64,000 bases of DNA from Opitutaceae bacterium. Its GTDB lineage: Bacteria; Verrucomicrobiota; Verrucomicrobiia; Opitutales; Opitutaceae. Below are positions 7,601-16,570 of this stretch, piece after piece (within the stretch, counting starts at the first letter, position 1; each line of letters begins with the position of its first letter). The translations under genes were made by a program, and so were the position numbers. Below the pieces are notes generated by a model that was not told the origin of the DNA, made no database searches, and worked only from the letters and a program-made list of their open reading frames with translations. The stretch lies in assembly GCA_028280945.1 (NCBI GenBank), contig JANQKV010000005.1:88921-152920 (forward strand), read 5' to 3'.

Positions 7601-9154
7601 TCAGAGTCCGGATACTGGAATCGTCTCACCAACCTTGGAGCTGTTGCTGACGCGAGGGGTGAGTCCGCTGGTAGTTTTGAGTCCGGCGATTTCTACACGC
7701 TTCGTTGCGCGGTAGGGATGCGGAAGATTGGGGTCGATGGCACCGCTAGGATCGTCGAAGAGGGTTACGCTTGAGACTCCTTCCCTTGTGGGGCCGTCAT
7801 CGATGGTCAGGCCTTCGATGCGGATCTTGGTGGGCATGGAGCAGGGGTAGCCAAAATCGTGCGTGCCGTCGTTCCGCACACCGAACAACGAAACGGGACT
7901 GCCTGGATCCACCGGTGGCACCCAACGGCTGTTCTTCACCAACACATCGCCATCCCAGGTGGCGCCGTAGTCGTCACGGAATTTGATCAGCCGTTCGCTG
8001 TGGATGGTCGAGTTTTCAACCACAAGTTGTCCCTTGCCGATGGCGTTGATGCCCATGTGCCCCATCGTGGAATTGCGGATAATGTAGTAGCCGGACACGC
8101 CCATGTGCACGTCCATGCGTGAGAGCCGGCAGTCCTCGATGAGCACGTTTTTCATGAAGTTGGAGCCGACCACTCCCCAAAGGCGGGTATTGTGGATGTC
8201 CCCCATGCGGCAGCCTTTCATGGTGAAGTTCACCACCAGGCCAAAGTTGTAGCCGTAGGTGCCCATCGGCACCGGTAGACCCGCTGCCCCGATGGTCTCG
8301 TGGACCTTGTGCGGATTCACGCGGCAGTTGCGCAGTTCAATGTTCGCGGCCCGCTGCGCGGAAAGAAATCCACGATAGGGGTGCCCAAAATCGGTGTGCC
8401 CCACGGGTTGGTAGGAGATCCCGTCCACCAGAGTATTGGAGCGGTTGATGCTGATGTTGCGCGACCAGTAGTTATAGCCTTCCGGCTGAATCATCCGGTT
8501 GGCGATATTGATGAAAAACCCTCCACTCAGCACCAGGGTCTCCGGGTCGATGGGGCGGGCTTCGACACTTGTGATGGTGTCGTAATCCCACTCAATCGCG
8601 CCTTCGATGGTGCCGTCGGTTTTGAGGATAAACACCTCCCGTTGGGCGGTGCCGGCGTTAACGTTTCTGCCTCGGCGAATGAACCGGCGCACATTGTCGT
8701 TTTCTACGTAGACCAGCAGGTCCATATCCGGTCGCGCGTCCAAGTGCTTCTGTCCGATCTTCAGGCTTTCGATGGCCAACGGCACGGGCTCGAACATCGA
8801 CTGCACCTCAAACAGCGACCGCTTGTGGTCCTCCACACCCTGGCTGTCATCGATGATGAAGCGCGAGGTATTCCAATCGGTGGACGTCTTGATGATGGCA
8901 GTGAGCGCCTGCCGTCCGAGGTGGTAGGTTGCAGTGGGGTCGGAGCGCACCGGCAACCCGTGCTCGTTGGCATGGGCGTGGGCCGCGACGATGGCCGGCA
9001 GGTCGTCGGTCAGCCCATCGCCGACGGCTCCGAATTGTTTGTAGGTGACGACCGAGGTGTTGTTGTCTGACCAGCCGAAGCTGGGAAACAAGAGCACAAA
9101 AAACCCCAGCCAACGGAGTAGGCAGGGAAGAGAAAAGGAGCGTGGGGTGGTCAT
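7601..9154 (-). CDS. Secreted right-handed beta-helix protein (polysaccharide lyase/hydrolase-like)
   Basis: Starting at the ATG at 9154 (MTTPRSFSLPCLLRWLGFF) the protein has 517 residues with a clear signal peptide ending near FGWSD. The N-terminal YKQFGAVGDGLTDDLPAIVAA is the pectate_lyase_3-type opening found in GH28/PL and phage tailspike beta-helices. The middle contains repeated short beta-strand runs (NISINRSNTLVDGISY, NIELRNCRVN, FTMKGCRMGDIHN, VLIEDCRLSRMDVH, YYIIRNSTMGHMG, QLVVENSTIH, VLVKNSRW) typical of parallel beta-helix coils. Catalytic residues cannot be assigned, so it may be a lyase, hydrolase or epimerase. It is divergent from the helicase fragment at 9211. Confidence 0.7.
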   Translation of the reverse strand: MTTPRSFSLPCLLRWLGFFVLLFPSFGWSDNNTSVVTYKQFGAVGDGLTDDLPAIVAAHAHANEHGLPVRSDPTATYHLGRQALTAIIKTSTDWNTSRFIIDDSQGVEDHKRSLFEVQSMFEPVPLAIESLKIGQKHLDARPDMDLLVYVENDNVRRFIRRGRNVNAGTAQREVFILKTDGTIEGAIEWDYDTITSVEARPIDPETLVLSGGFFINIANRMIQPEGYNYWSRNISINRSNTLVDGISYQPVGHTDFGHPYRGFLSAQRAANIELRNCRVNPHKVHETIGAAGLPVPMGTYGYNFGLVVNFTMKGCRMGDIHNTRLWGVVGSNFMKNVLIEDCRLSRMDVHMGVSGYYIIRNSTMGHMGINAIGKGQLVVENSTIHSERLIKFRDDYGATWDGDVLVKNSRWVPPVDPGSPVSLFGVRNDGTHDFGYPCSMPTKIRIEGLTIDDGPTREGVSSVTLFDDPSGAIDPNLPHPYRATKRVEIAGLKTTSGLTPRVSNSSKVGETIPVSGL

Positions 9155-9210
9155 GGGGAAGGAACGTCCAGCATGAGCGATGTCGCCCGACCTTCGCAAA
9201 CTTGATCGGG

Positions 9211-9378
9211 CGAACCGGGTGTTCCGGGCTCGTGCAGGCGCCGACGGGGTCGGGCAAAACCCACGCCGCTTACGGCGGGTGCCTGGACTTGTTGAAACAG
9301 CCGGAACCGCCGGAACTGCGCATTCCTTACATCACGCCTCTGCGGGCGATGACGCGGGATCTTGAGTTGGTCTCTTGA
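9211..9378 (+). pseudogene. Truncated duplicate of the Lhr-like helicase N-terminal region
   Basis: The translated piece GCSGLVQAPTGSGKTHAAYG...PYITPLRAMTRDLELVS corresponds to residues about 27-79 of the complete helicase at 12850, including the Walker A motif. By eye the DNA has about 20 mismatches in 160 nt against 12925-13085, many at third codon positions. It starts abruptly near 9211 and homology ends near 9373; a stop follows at 9376. It lies just upstream of the GH74 gene, which therefore sits between a helicase fragment and the full helicase in the same orientation. Confidence 0.75.
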
Positions 9379-9496
9379 GCTGCGAGCATGGAGAGCGCGG
9401 CCTTTACCCGTGCGGGAATACGCGCATGTTGCGTTGATCGTGGTTAACCCCTCCCACCCCCGTTTGTTTCCCTTTGGTGGACTGATCCACTCCCGT

Positions 9497-12400
9497 ATGA
9501 GGTGGACCATCCTCTCGATGATGGCCATCGGGGTAATGTCACTCGCTCTGGCGCAATATCAGTGGCGGTCGGTGCCGATCGGGGGAGGAGGATTTGTAAC
9601 AGGTGTCGTGTTTCATCCCGGTGAATCCGATCTGATCTACGCGCGCACTGACGTGGGCGGAGCCTATCGTTGGAGTCCGGAGCGGGAGCGTTGGATTCCT
9701 CTCAACGACGATTTGGGGCGCGACGATGCGCAACTGACCGGAGTCGTCAGCCTTGCGGTCGACGCCAACGATGTCGATCGCCTGTATCTGGCCTGCGGGC
9801 AATACTTGCCGTCGTGGGGTCGGACCGGCGCGGTGCTTCGTTCAGAAGACCGGGGCGCGACGTGGCAGCGCACGGAGTTGTCGATTCGCTTGGGCGGCAA
9901 TGCCGACGGGCGTTCGACGGGGGAGCGACTGCAGGTTGACCCCCATGATGGCACGGTGCTCTGGCTGGGCACCCACCAAAACGGGCTGTGGCGCAGCACG
10001 GACCGGGGGGTGACGTGGAGCCGGTTTGAGACCTTTGCTCCGGATGAGGTGACATTGGTGGCGATAGATCGACGTTCGGGTGGCACGGGCACACCGGCGG
10101 GGACGTTGTGGGTGGGGACTGCCGGCGACGATGCTGGATTGTGGCGCACGACAGATGGCGGAGCGTCCTGGACCAAACTCAACGGGCCATCCGCAGGTTG
10201 GATCCCCCATCATGTGGATTTCGACTACCGGGACGCGGATGGGGTAAAGGTGTATGCGGCGGGGGGCAACCACTTGGGGCCCAATGATGTGACCTGGGGC
10301 GAGGTGTGGAAGTTTGATGCCGATTTGGCGACTGGCACGGAGTTAAACCCACCGGAAGGCCAAGGGGGATATGCGGGCGTGAGTGTTGATGCCCGGCAGG
10401 CCGGAGTGGTTGCGGTTTCAACGATCGATCGGTGGTGGCCGGGCGACGAAGTTTTTTGCTCCACGGATGGCGGGGCCACTTGGGCGGCATTGTTGAGCGA
10501 TGCCCACTACACGCATGAGGATGGCCCCTGGTCCCTCGAACTCACGCCCCACTGGACGGGGGATGTTGATATCGATCCCCACAACTCCGACCGAGCCATC
10601 TTCGTCACGGGCTATGGATTGTGGGCGACGGAAAATCTCTCGGCTCATGAGACGGGAGGCCAAACCACCTGGACGTTTCTTAATGCCGGGTTGGATGAGA
10701 CGGTGCCGTTGGGAATCGTGAGTCCGAACGTCGGCGCGCCGTTGATTGCGGCCTACGGCGACATCGGGGTCTTTCACCATCACAGCCTGTCTGAACCTCC
10801 CGGAGTGGAGGATCGGGCCAAACCGCACACGGGCACCGCGACATCGATAGCCTTCGCTGCAGGCAATGCCGGAGTAATGGCTCGCACCCATCATAATAAT
10901 ACCCGAGGCAGCTACACCCTTGATCACGGGGAAAACTGGACCGATTTTGGCACCGCACCGCCTCCGGCGTCCGCCAACGGGCCGGGCCGGATCACCGTGA
11001 CGGCTGATGGCGCACGTTTCGTATGGATGCCCAGCTCGGCCTCCGCCTATTACTCCGCAGATCGCGGCGAGACTTGGACCCCGGGAGCCGGTTCGCCGAC
11101 GGGCTCCTTCAAGCCCGAGGCTGATCGAGTCAGCGCCGATCATATCTACATTCACGACCGGGACAGCGGCCGGTTGACCGTGTCGGCCGATGGTGGCGCT
11201 TCCTACACCATCACTGCGACCGGACTCGGATCGAACGGGGGGGAGGTAAAGGCGGTGCCGGGGCACGAAGGCCATCTTTGGCTGCCGGGGGGAACAGGCG
11301 GCCTGTATCGATCAATCAACTACGGCGCTTCCCTGACCACCAATGTGGGGTGGGATGCCGCGTGGCGCCTGGGCGTGGGCAAGGCGATGGACGGGGCAAC
11401 GTATCCGGCCGTTTATGTTTGGGGACGTCGCGGCGGGGTGGAGGGCATTTGGCGTTCCGATGACGAAGGCGGTTCCTGGGTGCGCATCAACGATGACGCC
11501 CATCGGTTCGGGTGGATCAATGACGTTTCGGGCGATGCGCGGGCGTGGGGGAGGGTGTATCTGGCAACCGGGGGGCGTGGCGTGGTGATGGGGGAACCGG
11601 CCGCGGCACTGCCGCCGGTTGGTTGGACGGTGTTCAGCGCGGGCCAAGCTGAAGTCGCTGTTTTGCCCAACCCCGGCGGTGCCCCCGGGCCCTGGGAAAT
11701 CGCGGGGGATCTGCCCGGGTGGGCGACCTTTGATGGTCAAACCGGGGAGTTGAGCGGAATCTCGACCGATGTCCCGGGTACGATTCACCGGGTGACGGTG
11801 CAACCGGTGGACGGCGGGGGTGGAATGATTTGGAACCTGGGCATTGCCGAAACGGGTGATGATGCCGGGCTGTTCAACCTGTCCGCCCGGGCAGCCATAG
11901 CCGGCGAGAGCCAAGCCATGATTGCCGGCTTTGTTGTGGTTTCGCCGGAGTCGCAACCGGTGCTCGTGCGGGGAGCGGGGCCCAGCCTGGTGGATTTTGG
12001 CATCAGCAATTTTCTGGCGCAGCCCGAGCTGACCCTCCGCCGAGGGGAGACACAGTTGGAGCGCAACGTCGCGTGGGGCGATGCATCAAGCACGGTTGAA
12101 GACTTGGAAAGGGTGATGAATCGGGTCGGTGCGTTTGCCTGGGAACGCGGCAGCCGGGACACCGCGATATTGCGGGATCTGGCGTCGGGGGTTTATACGA
12201 CTGGGATCACCGGACGAGAGGATGCGGCGGGCATCGCGCTCGCAGAGGTCTACGACACCAATGAAGCCGGCGGCGGCGCACTTGCCAACCTGTCGGTGCG
12301 CACGCTTGTCGGCACGGGCAACGACATCCTCATCGGCGGACTCACCATCAGGGGCGGCGGCGGCCTGCGCCTCCTCGTGCGGGCAGTGGGTCCTAGTTTG

Positions 12401-12676
12401 GTGGACTTCGGGGTGACGGGCGTCCTTGTTGATCCCCAGTTGCGGGTGTTCCAGGAGCAGATCGAACTGGGTTCCAACGACAATTGGTCGTCTCGATCGG
12501 ATCTGGCGGAGCAATTCGCCGCAACCGCGAGTCAAGTCGGTGCGTTTGCACTGCGTGAAGGCAGCGCGGACGCTGTCCTGTTGGTGGAGTTGGCCGCTGG
12601 GGGTTACACCTTGCAAGTCAGTGGAGCCGATGGTGGCAGCGGGGTCGCTCTACTAGAGCTCTATGTGTTGCCCTGA
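9497..12676 (+). CDS. Secreted GH74 xyloglucanase-like glycoside hydrolase with C-terminal repeat modules
   Basis: The ATG at 9497 begins a signal peptide (MRWTILSMMAIGVMSLALAQ), giving 1059 residues; the frame is open further upstream but without a credible leader. Residues about 21-720 form the two-propeller GH74 fold: VPIGGGGFVTGVVFHP, then DLIYARTDVGGAYRW whose Asp52 is the conserved catalytic position, LRSEDRGATWQR and many Asp-box repeats (STDRGVTWS, TTDGGASW, STDGGATW, SADRGETW, SDDEGGSW). A short Ig/cadherin-like segment follows (about 720-780), then two related modules, each carrying a VLVRGAGPSLVDFGI-type motif (about 800-930 and 930-1059) of the sort appended to verrucomicrobial exoproteins. 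It probably cleaves beta-1,4-glucan backbones of xyloglucan outside the cell. Confidence 0.85.
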   Translation: MRWTILSMMAIGVMSLALAQYQWRSVPIGGGGFVTGVVFHPGESDLIYARTDVGGAYRWSPERERWIPLNDDLGRDDAQLTGVVSLAVDANDVDRLYLACGQYLPSWGRTGAVLRSEDRGATWQRTELSIRLGGNADGRSTGERLQVDPHDGTVLWLGTHQNGLWRSTDRGVTWSRFETFAPDEVTLVAIDRRSGGTGTPAGTLWVGTAGDDAGLWRTTDGGASWTKLNGPSAGWIPHHVDFDYRDADGVKVYAAGGNHLGPNDVTWGEVWKFDADLATGTELNPPEGQGGYAGVSVDARQAGVVAVSTIDRWWPGDEVFCSTDGGATWAALLSDAHYTHEDGPWSLELTPHWTGDVDIDPHNSDRAIFVTGYGLWATENLSAHETGGQTTWTFLNAGLDETVPLGIVSPNVGAPLIAAYGDIGVFHHHSLSEPPGVEDRAKPHTGTATSIAFAAGNAGVMARTHHNNTRGSYTLDHGENWTDFGTAPPPASANGPGRITVTADGARFVWMPSSASAYYSADRGETWTPGAGSPTGSFKPEADRVSADHIYIHDRDSGRLTVSADGGASYTITATGLGSNGGEVKAVPGHEGHLWLPGGTGGLYRSINYGASLTTNVGWDAAWRLGVGKAMDGATYPAVYVWGRRGGVEGIWRSDDEGGSWVRINDDAHRFGWINDVSGDARAWGRVYLATGGRGVVMGEPAAALPPVGWTVFSAGQAEVAVLPNPGGAPGPWEIAGDLPGWATFDGQTGELSGISTDVPGTIHRVTVQPVDGGGGMIWNLGIAETGDDAGLFNLSARAAIAGESQAMIAGFVVVSPESQPVLVRGAGPSLVDFGISNFLAQPELTLRRGETQLERNVAWGDASSTVEDLERVMNRVGAFAWERGSRDTAILRDLASGVYTTGITGREDAAGIALAEVYDTNEAGGGALANLSVRTLVGTGNDILIGGLTIRGGGGLRLLVRAVGPSLVDFGVTGVLVDPQLRVFQEQIELGSNDNWSSRSDLAEQFAATASQVGAFALREGSADAVLLVELAAGGYTLQVSGADGGSGVALLELYVLP

Positions 12677-12849
12677 TTGAGGCAGTTAAAAGAAGGCCAA
12701 GAGGAGAGAGCAAAGGAGACATTGCTGGAATCTTGACAGTATGGGCCCGAACAAAGTGCGGATTGTGGTTGCCGTTCAGTTCCGTTGTGAGGCGGCCGAT
12801 CGGTGATCGCCTTGCGAAATGGTAACTTCGTTGTCCCGTTCGAAAGTAG

Positions 12850-15264
12850 ATGATCGAGCACTGGTTTGAAGCGCAGGGGTGGGAGCCGCATTCGTTTCAG
12901 ACTGACTGTTGGGCGGCGCAACGAGCCGGGTGTTCCGGGCTCGTGCAAGTGCCGACGGGTTCAGGCAAAACCTATGCCGCTTACGGCGGGTGCTTGGATT
13001 TGTTGAAGCTGCCGGAACCGCCGGGCTTGCGCATTCTCTACATCACACCTCTGCGGGCGATGACCCGGGACCTGGAGTTGGCTTTGCGCAAACCGGTCGA
13101 GGCGTTGAGCCTTCCCGCCGCGGTGGAGTCGCGCACGGGCGATACGTCGAGCACCGTTAGGACACGACAACGGCGGCGGTTGCCGGAGGTTCTGCTGACG
13201 ACACCGGAGTCACTGACGCTCCTGCTGACTTATGCGGAGGCACCGCGGCTGTTTGCCCGGCTTGATACGGTGATTGTCGACGAGTGGCACGAACTGCTGG
13301 CCAGCAAACGCGGCACGCAGGTGGAGCTGGCCCTCGCCCGGCTGCGGCAGTGGCACCCGCAACTCAAGACGTGGGGTCTTTCGGCCACGCTCGCCAATCC
13401 ACAACAAGCGCTGACGCACCTCGCGCCGCATGATGCCGAAGCGGTTCACATCACCGCTCGCATCAATCGGCCCATCGAAATCGAGAGTATCATTCCGGTG
13501 GACATCCGATCCGTTCCGTGGGCCGGCAACATGGGTTTAAGGATCGCCGACGCGTTGATCGAACGACTGGATCCGGCCGTCCCGACCCTCGTCTTCACCA
13601 ATACCCGCAACCAGGCCGAGATGTGGCACGATGCGCTGCTTCAGGCAAAACCGGAGTGGTCGTCGTTGATCGGCCTGCACCATGGTTCACTCGACCGGGA
13701 GGGACGCGAGGTGCTTGAGCGTGCGATCAAGGACGGCTCGATCCGGATTGTGATCGCGACGTCGTCGCTCGATCTGGGCGTGGATTTTTCACCGATCGAA
13801 CAGGTCGTGCAGATTGGTTCGCCCAAAGGAATCGCTCGGCTCATGCAACGGGCGGGGCGCAGCAATCATCGGCTCGGGGAGACTTCGCGCCTGATCTGCA
13901 TGCCTGCCAGCGCACTGCATCTTCTTGAGTTTGCAGCCGCCCGGGAAGCCGTGGCCCGGGGAGAGATCGAAGCGATCCTGCCACCACAGGAGCCGTTGGA
14001 TGTGTTGTGCCAGCACCTCATCACGCGTTCGCTGGCGGAAGGGTTCGATGAGGATGGGCTCTTGGCCGAAATCCGCTCTACCGCGGCTTATGCCGACTTG
14101 TCGCACGCGCGTTTTGACTGGGCGCTGCAACTGGTGGCGTATGGCGGCAAAACCCTGCGTTCCTATCCGGACTACCAAAAACTAGCAAAGCAGGAGGACG
14201 GGCACTGGCAGATTCGGGAAAACAAGATGGCCAGGCGGCATCGCATGATGATCGGCACCATCACCTCGGAAACCTCGGTGCAGGTGCGTTTTGTCAACGG
14301 CGCGCGGATTGGCCACGTGGAGGAGTCGTTTGCGGGTCGGCTTCGGCCGGGCCAGAAGATCCTCTTCGCAGGCCGCACGCTGCAGGTGCACCGTTTCCGC
14401 GACATGACCCTCTTCGTGCGCAGTGCGAAGGGTAAGCGCGCCGAGGTGCCGCGGTGGATGGGAGGCAAGATGCCGTTCTCGAATCAGCTCGCCCAGGCCC
14501 TGCGCCGCAGTTTTCAGGAAATCGCGGAAGGGGAGGGCGGAAGCAGTCCCGAAGTCGAGGCGTTGCAGCCCCTCTTCGCGACCCAACAAGAACTTTCAAC
14601 GATCCCAAAAGCAGGTGAGGTGCTCGTCGAGCTCTGCCAAACCCGCGAGGGTTTTCATGGGTTTTGTTTCACGTTTGAAGGTCGCGTCGTAAACGACGGT
14701 CTGGCGGCGTTACTCGCCTATCGCATGGGGCAGGTCCGACCTGCGACCTTTACGATTGCGGCGAGCGACTATGGCATCGAGTGGCTTTGCCCGGAGCGGT
14801 ATCCGTTCAAAGAGATGTTCCGTGAACGTGAATCGCTTTTTTCCGAGGAGCACTTGCTGCGCGACACGTTGGAGAGTATAAACGTGGGTGAGCTTGCCAA
14901 ACGGCAGTTTCGGGGCATCGCCCGAATTGCCGGGCTGACTTTTGATGGCTACCCCGGATCGCGAAAATCCGGCAAACAACTGCAGATTTCCTCCGGCCTT
15001 ATTTATGATGTCTTTAGTCGTTACGATCCCGACAACCTGCTGCTCCAACAGGCCCAACAGGAAGTCCTGGAGACGCAGTTTGAGGAAACGAGGCTGCGGG
15101 AAACCCTGCGGCGCCTGCGCGAGTCGACATTCGTTCTTCGCGATACGCCGCGCCCCACGCCGCTTTCGTTGCCACTTATCGCCGACCGGCTGACCAGCAT
15201 GCTCTCGACGGAAGCCTTGGAAAAACGCCTCGCACGTATTCAACAACAATGGACAGATTCTTAA
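12850..15264 (+). CDS. Ligase-associated DNA damage response DEXH-box helicase (Lhr-like)
   Basis: 804 residues. Walker A PTGSGKT at 35-41, motif Ia YITPLRAMTRDLE, motif Ib LLTTPESLTLLL, motif II DEWH at 144-147, motif III GLSATLANP, motif IV LVFTNTRNQAE, motif V ATSSLDLGVDFSPIEQVVQIGSPKG and motif VI RLMQRAGRSNHR, followed by a long Lhr-type C-terminal region (winged-helix and Lhr core). The DEWH box and length match the Lhr2 branch that clusters with the PdeM phosphoesterase and often an ATP-dependent DNA ligase. The phosphoesterase gene overlaps its end by 16 nt, so the two form an operon; no ligase or exonuclease gene of this system is visible in the window. It acts in DNA repair in the cytoplasm. 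Confidence 0.9.
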   Translation: MIEHWFEAQGWEPHSFQTDCWAAQRAGCSGLVQVPTGSGKTYAAYGGCLDLLKLPEPPGLRILYITPLRAMTRDLELALRKPVEALSLPAAVESRTGDTSSTVRTRQRRRLPEVLLTTPESLTLLLTYAEAPRLFARLDTVIVDEWHELLASKRGTQVELALARLRQWHPQLKTWGLSATLANPQQALTHLAPHDAEAVHITARINRPIEIESIIPVDIRSVPWAGNMGLRIADALIERLDPAVPTLVFTNTRNQAEMWHDALLQAKPEWSSLIGLHHGSLDREGREVLERAIKDGSIRIVIATSSLDLGVDFSPIEQVVQIGSPKGIARLMQRAGRSNHRLGETSRLICMPASALHLLEFAAAREAVARGEIEAILPPQEPLDVLCQHLITRSLAEGFDEDGLLAEIRSTAAYADLSHARFDWALQLVAYGGKTLRSYPDYQKLAKQEDGHWQIRENKMARRHRMMIGTITSETSVQVRFVNGARIGHVEESFAGRLRPGQKILFAGRTLQVHRFRDMTLFVRSAKGKRAEVPRWMGGKMPFSNQLAQALRRSFQEIAEGEGGSSPEVEALQPLFATQQELSTIPKAGEVLVELCQTREGFHGFCFTFEGRVVNDGLAALLAYRMGQVRPATFTIAASDYGIEWLCPERYPFKEMFRERESLFSEEHLLRDTLESINVGELAKRQFRGIARIAGLTFDGYPGSRKSGKQLQISSGLIYDVFSRYDPDNLLLQQAQQEVLETQFEETRLRETLRRLRESTFVLRDTPRPTPLSLPLIADRLTSMLSTEALEKRLARIQQQWTDS

Positions 15265-15971
15265 ACCGACTGCGGCAACCAAACCCAGGTGACGATGGTG
15301 CGCTCGCGGTAACGCTGCAGGGTGAGTCTCTGATGCTGCTGCCGGAGCGGGCGGTCTTTTGGCCGAGCCAATCGGCCCTGCTCGTCGCTGACCTGCATTG
15401 GGGCAAGGATGAGGCTTTTCGGCGCCAGGGCAGCCCGGTGCCACCGGGCGTGCTGACGGCGGATCTTAAGCGGCTGAAGCACTGCATCGACCGGTGGCCG
15501 GTTGAACGCGTCTACATTCTCGGTGACCTGATCCATAATCGTGAAGGCATGAGCGAGGATGTGGTCCATGAAATCGTGGCATGGCGCGAAACCGTCCCGG
15601 TGGAAATGATCCTGATCCCGGGAAACCACGACCGGCACCTTGCCCAGTTGCCGCTCTCCTTCATCATCCAAGTAATGCCGTATGCGCTGACTGTTGCGGG
15701 ATTCGAAATGACGCACGATCCGACGAGCCGCAGCCCGTCATCCGATGACTATATGATCGGCGGGCACGTCCACCCGTTGTTCCGGATCCGCAGTAGCAAT
15801 GATCTGATCATGCTGCCGTGCTTTTACTTTGGTCCGGATTACGCGTTGCTCCCTGCTTTTTCCGAATTCACCGGAGGCTTCGTGGTGAATGCCGAAAGAG
15901 ATGCGGACGTTTATCTGACGGATGGCCGGGTTGTCCTTCCGGCGCCGCGGCGGGGGTTTGGGCGGGAATAG
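15249..15971 (+). CDS. pdeM: Ligase-associated DNA damage response endonuclease PdeM
   Basis: 240 residues with the calcineurin-like metallophosphoesterase motifs in order: LLVADLHWGKD (D-x-H), YILGDLIHNREG (GD-x-x), IPGNHDRHL (GNHD), MTHDPT and GGHVHPLF (GHxH). This set and the GKDEAFRRQGSPVPPG segment match PdeM proteins that are encoded next to Lhr-like helicases. It overlaps the helicase stop by 16 nt, implying coupled translation. Predicted to be a metal-dependent nuclease or phosphodiesterase in DNA repair. Confidence 0.88.
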   Translation: MDRFLNRLRQPNPGDDGALAVTLQGESLMLLPERAVFWPSQSALLVADLHWGKDEAFRRQGSPVPPGVLTADLKRLKHCIDRWPVERVYILGDLIHNREGMSEDVVHEIVAWRETVPVEMILIPGNHDRHLAQLPLSFIIQVMPYALTVAGFEMTHDPTSRSPSSDDYMIGGHVHPLFRIRSSNDLIMLPCFYFGPDYALLPAFSEFTGGFVVNAERDADVYLTDGRVVLPAPRRGFGRE

Positions 15972-15993
15972 AGTGGAGGCCAGTTTTCTCTCC

Positions 15994-16545
15994 ATGGGCA
16001 TGATCCGTTTTTCCCGTTTCGCTTTATGGTTTGTCCTGGCGGCCGGCTTTGTGGCCGCTGCCGAAATGCCCGGCCTGAAGGTCGGGGACGATGCTCCCGA
16101 CTTCACGCTGACTTCCGGCACCGGTGAGCAGGTGTCGCTGGCTGGCCTCCGCGAGAGTGGACCGGTGGTGCTCGTATTCGTACGGTCGGCGGATTGGTGT
16201 CCCTATTGTCGGCAACAATTGCAGGACTTGGAGTCCAATCGCACGGCCATCGAGGCGACGGGGGCGCGGCTGGTAGGGCTCAGTTACGATGGCGCGGCAA
16301 CCCAGGCCAGGGCCGTCGTCAGGCTCGGCCTGACCTACCCGTTGCTGGCGGACCCGGACAGCAAGGTCATCGAGGCCTTTGGCATTCTGAACCGGGAGGC
16401 CCGTGGCAAGGCCGCAGGGGTGCCACATCCCGCGATCTTCATCGTTGATGCCGACGGAATGATCCAAGCGAAGCTCATGGAGGACGGTTACCGCGACCGG
16501 CCAAGCCACGACGTGATTCTCGCCGTCCTCGCCGATATCGACTGA
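15994..16545 (+). CDS. Exported peroxiredoxin (AhpC/TSA, Bcp-like)
   Basis: 183 residues from the ATG at 15994 (another ATG is two codons on). A signal peptide covers about 1-23, then the thioredoxin-fold peroxiredoxin: VGDDAPDFTLTSGTGEQVSLAGL, VLVFVRSADWCPYCRQQL with Cys69 and Cys72 (WCPYC), LLADPDSKVIEAFGIL and HPAIFIVDADG. It would reduce peroxides or act as thiol oxidoreductase in the periplasm. A GGAGG lies 14-19 nt upstream. Its last 13 codons and following 27 nt occur again at 17426-17491 with only synonymous changes in the coding part. Confidence 0.8.
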   Translation: MGMIRFSRFALWFVLAAGFVAAAEMPGLKVGDDAPDFTLTSGTGEQVSLAGLRESGPVVLVFVRSADWCPYCRQQLQDLESNRTAIEATGARLVGLSYDGAATQARAVVRLGLTYPLLADPDSKVIEAFGILNREARGKAAGVPHPAIFIVDADGMIQAKLMEDGYRDRPSHDVILAVLADID

Positions 16546-16570
16546 TCAGGGGGGCTTCCGACCAAACGGA
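16505..16570 (+). repeat. Direct repeat, left copy (peroxiredoxin gene 3' end)
   Basis: 66 bp running from codons for HDVILAVLADID through the stop and 24 nt beyond. It matches 17426-17491 with four mismatches by eye; the two inside codons are synonymous. The pair brackets about 0.85 kb. Confidence 0.85.
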
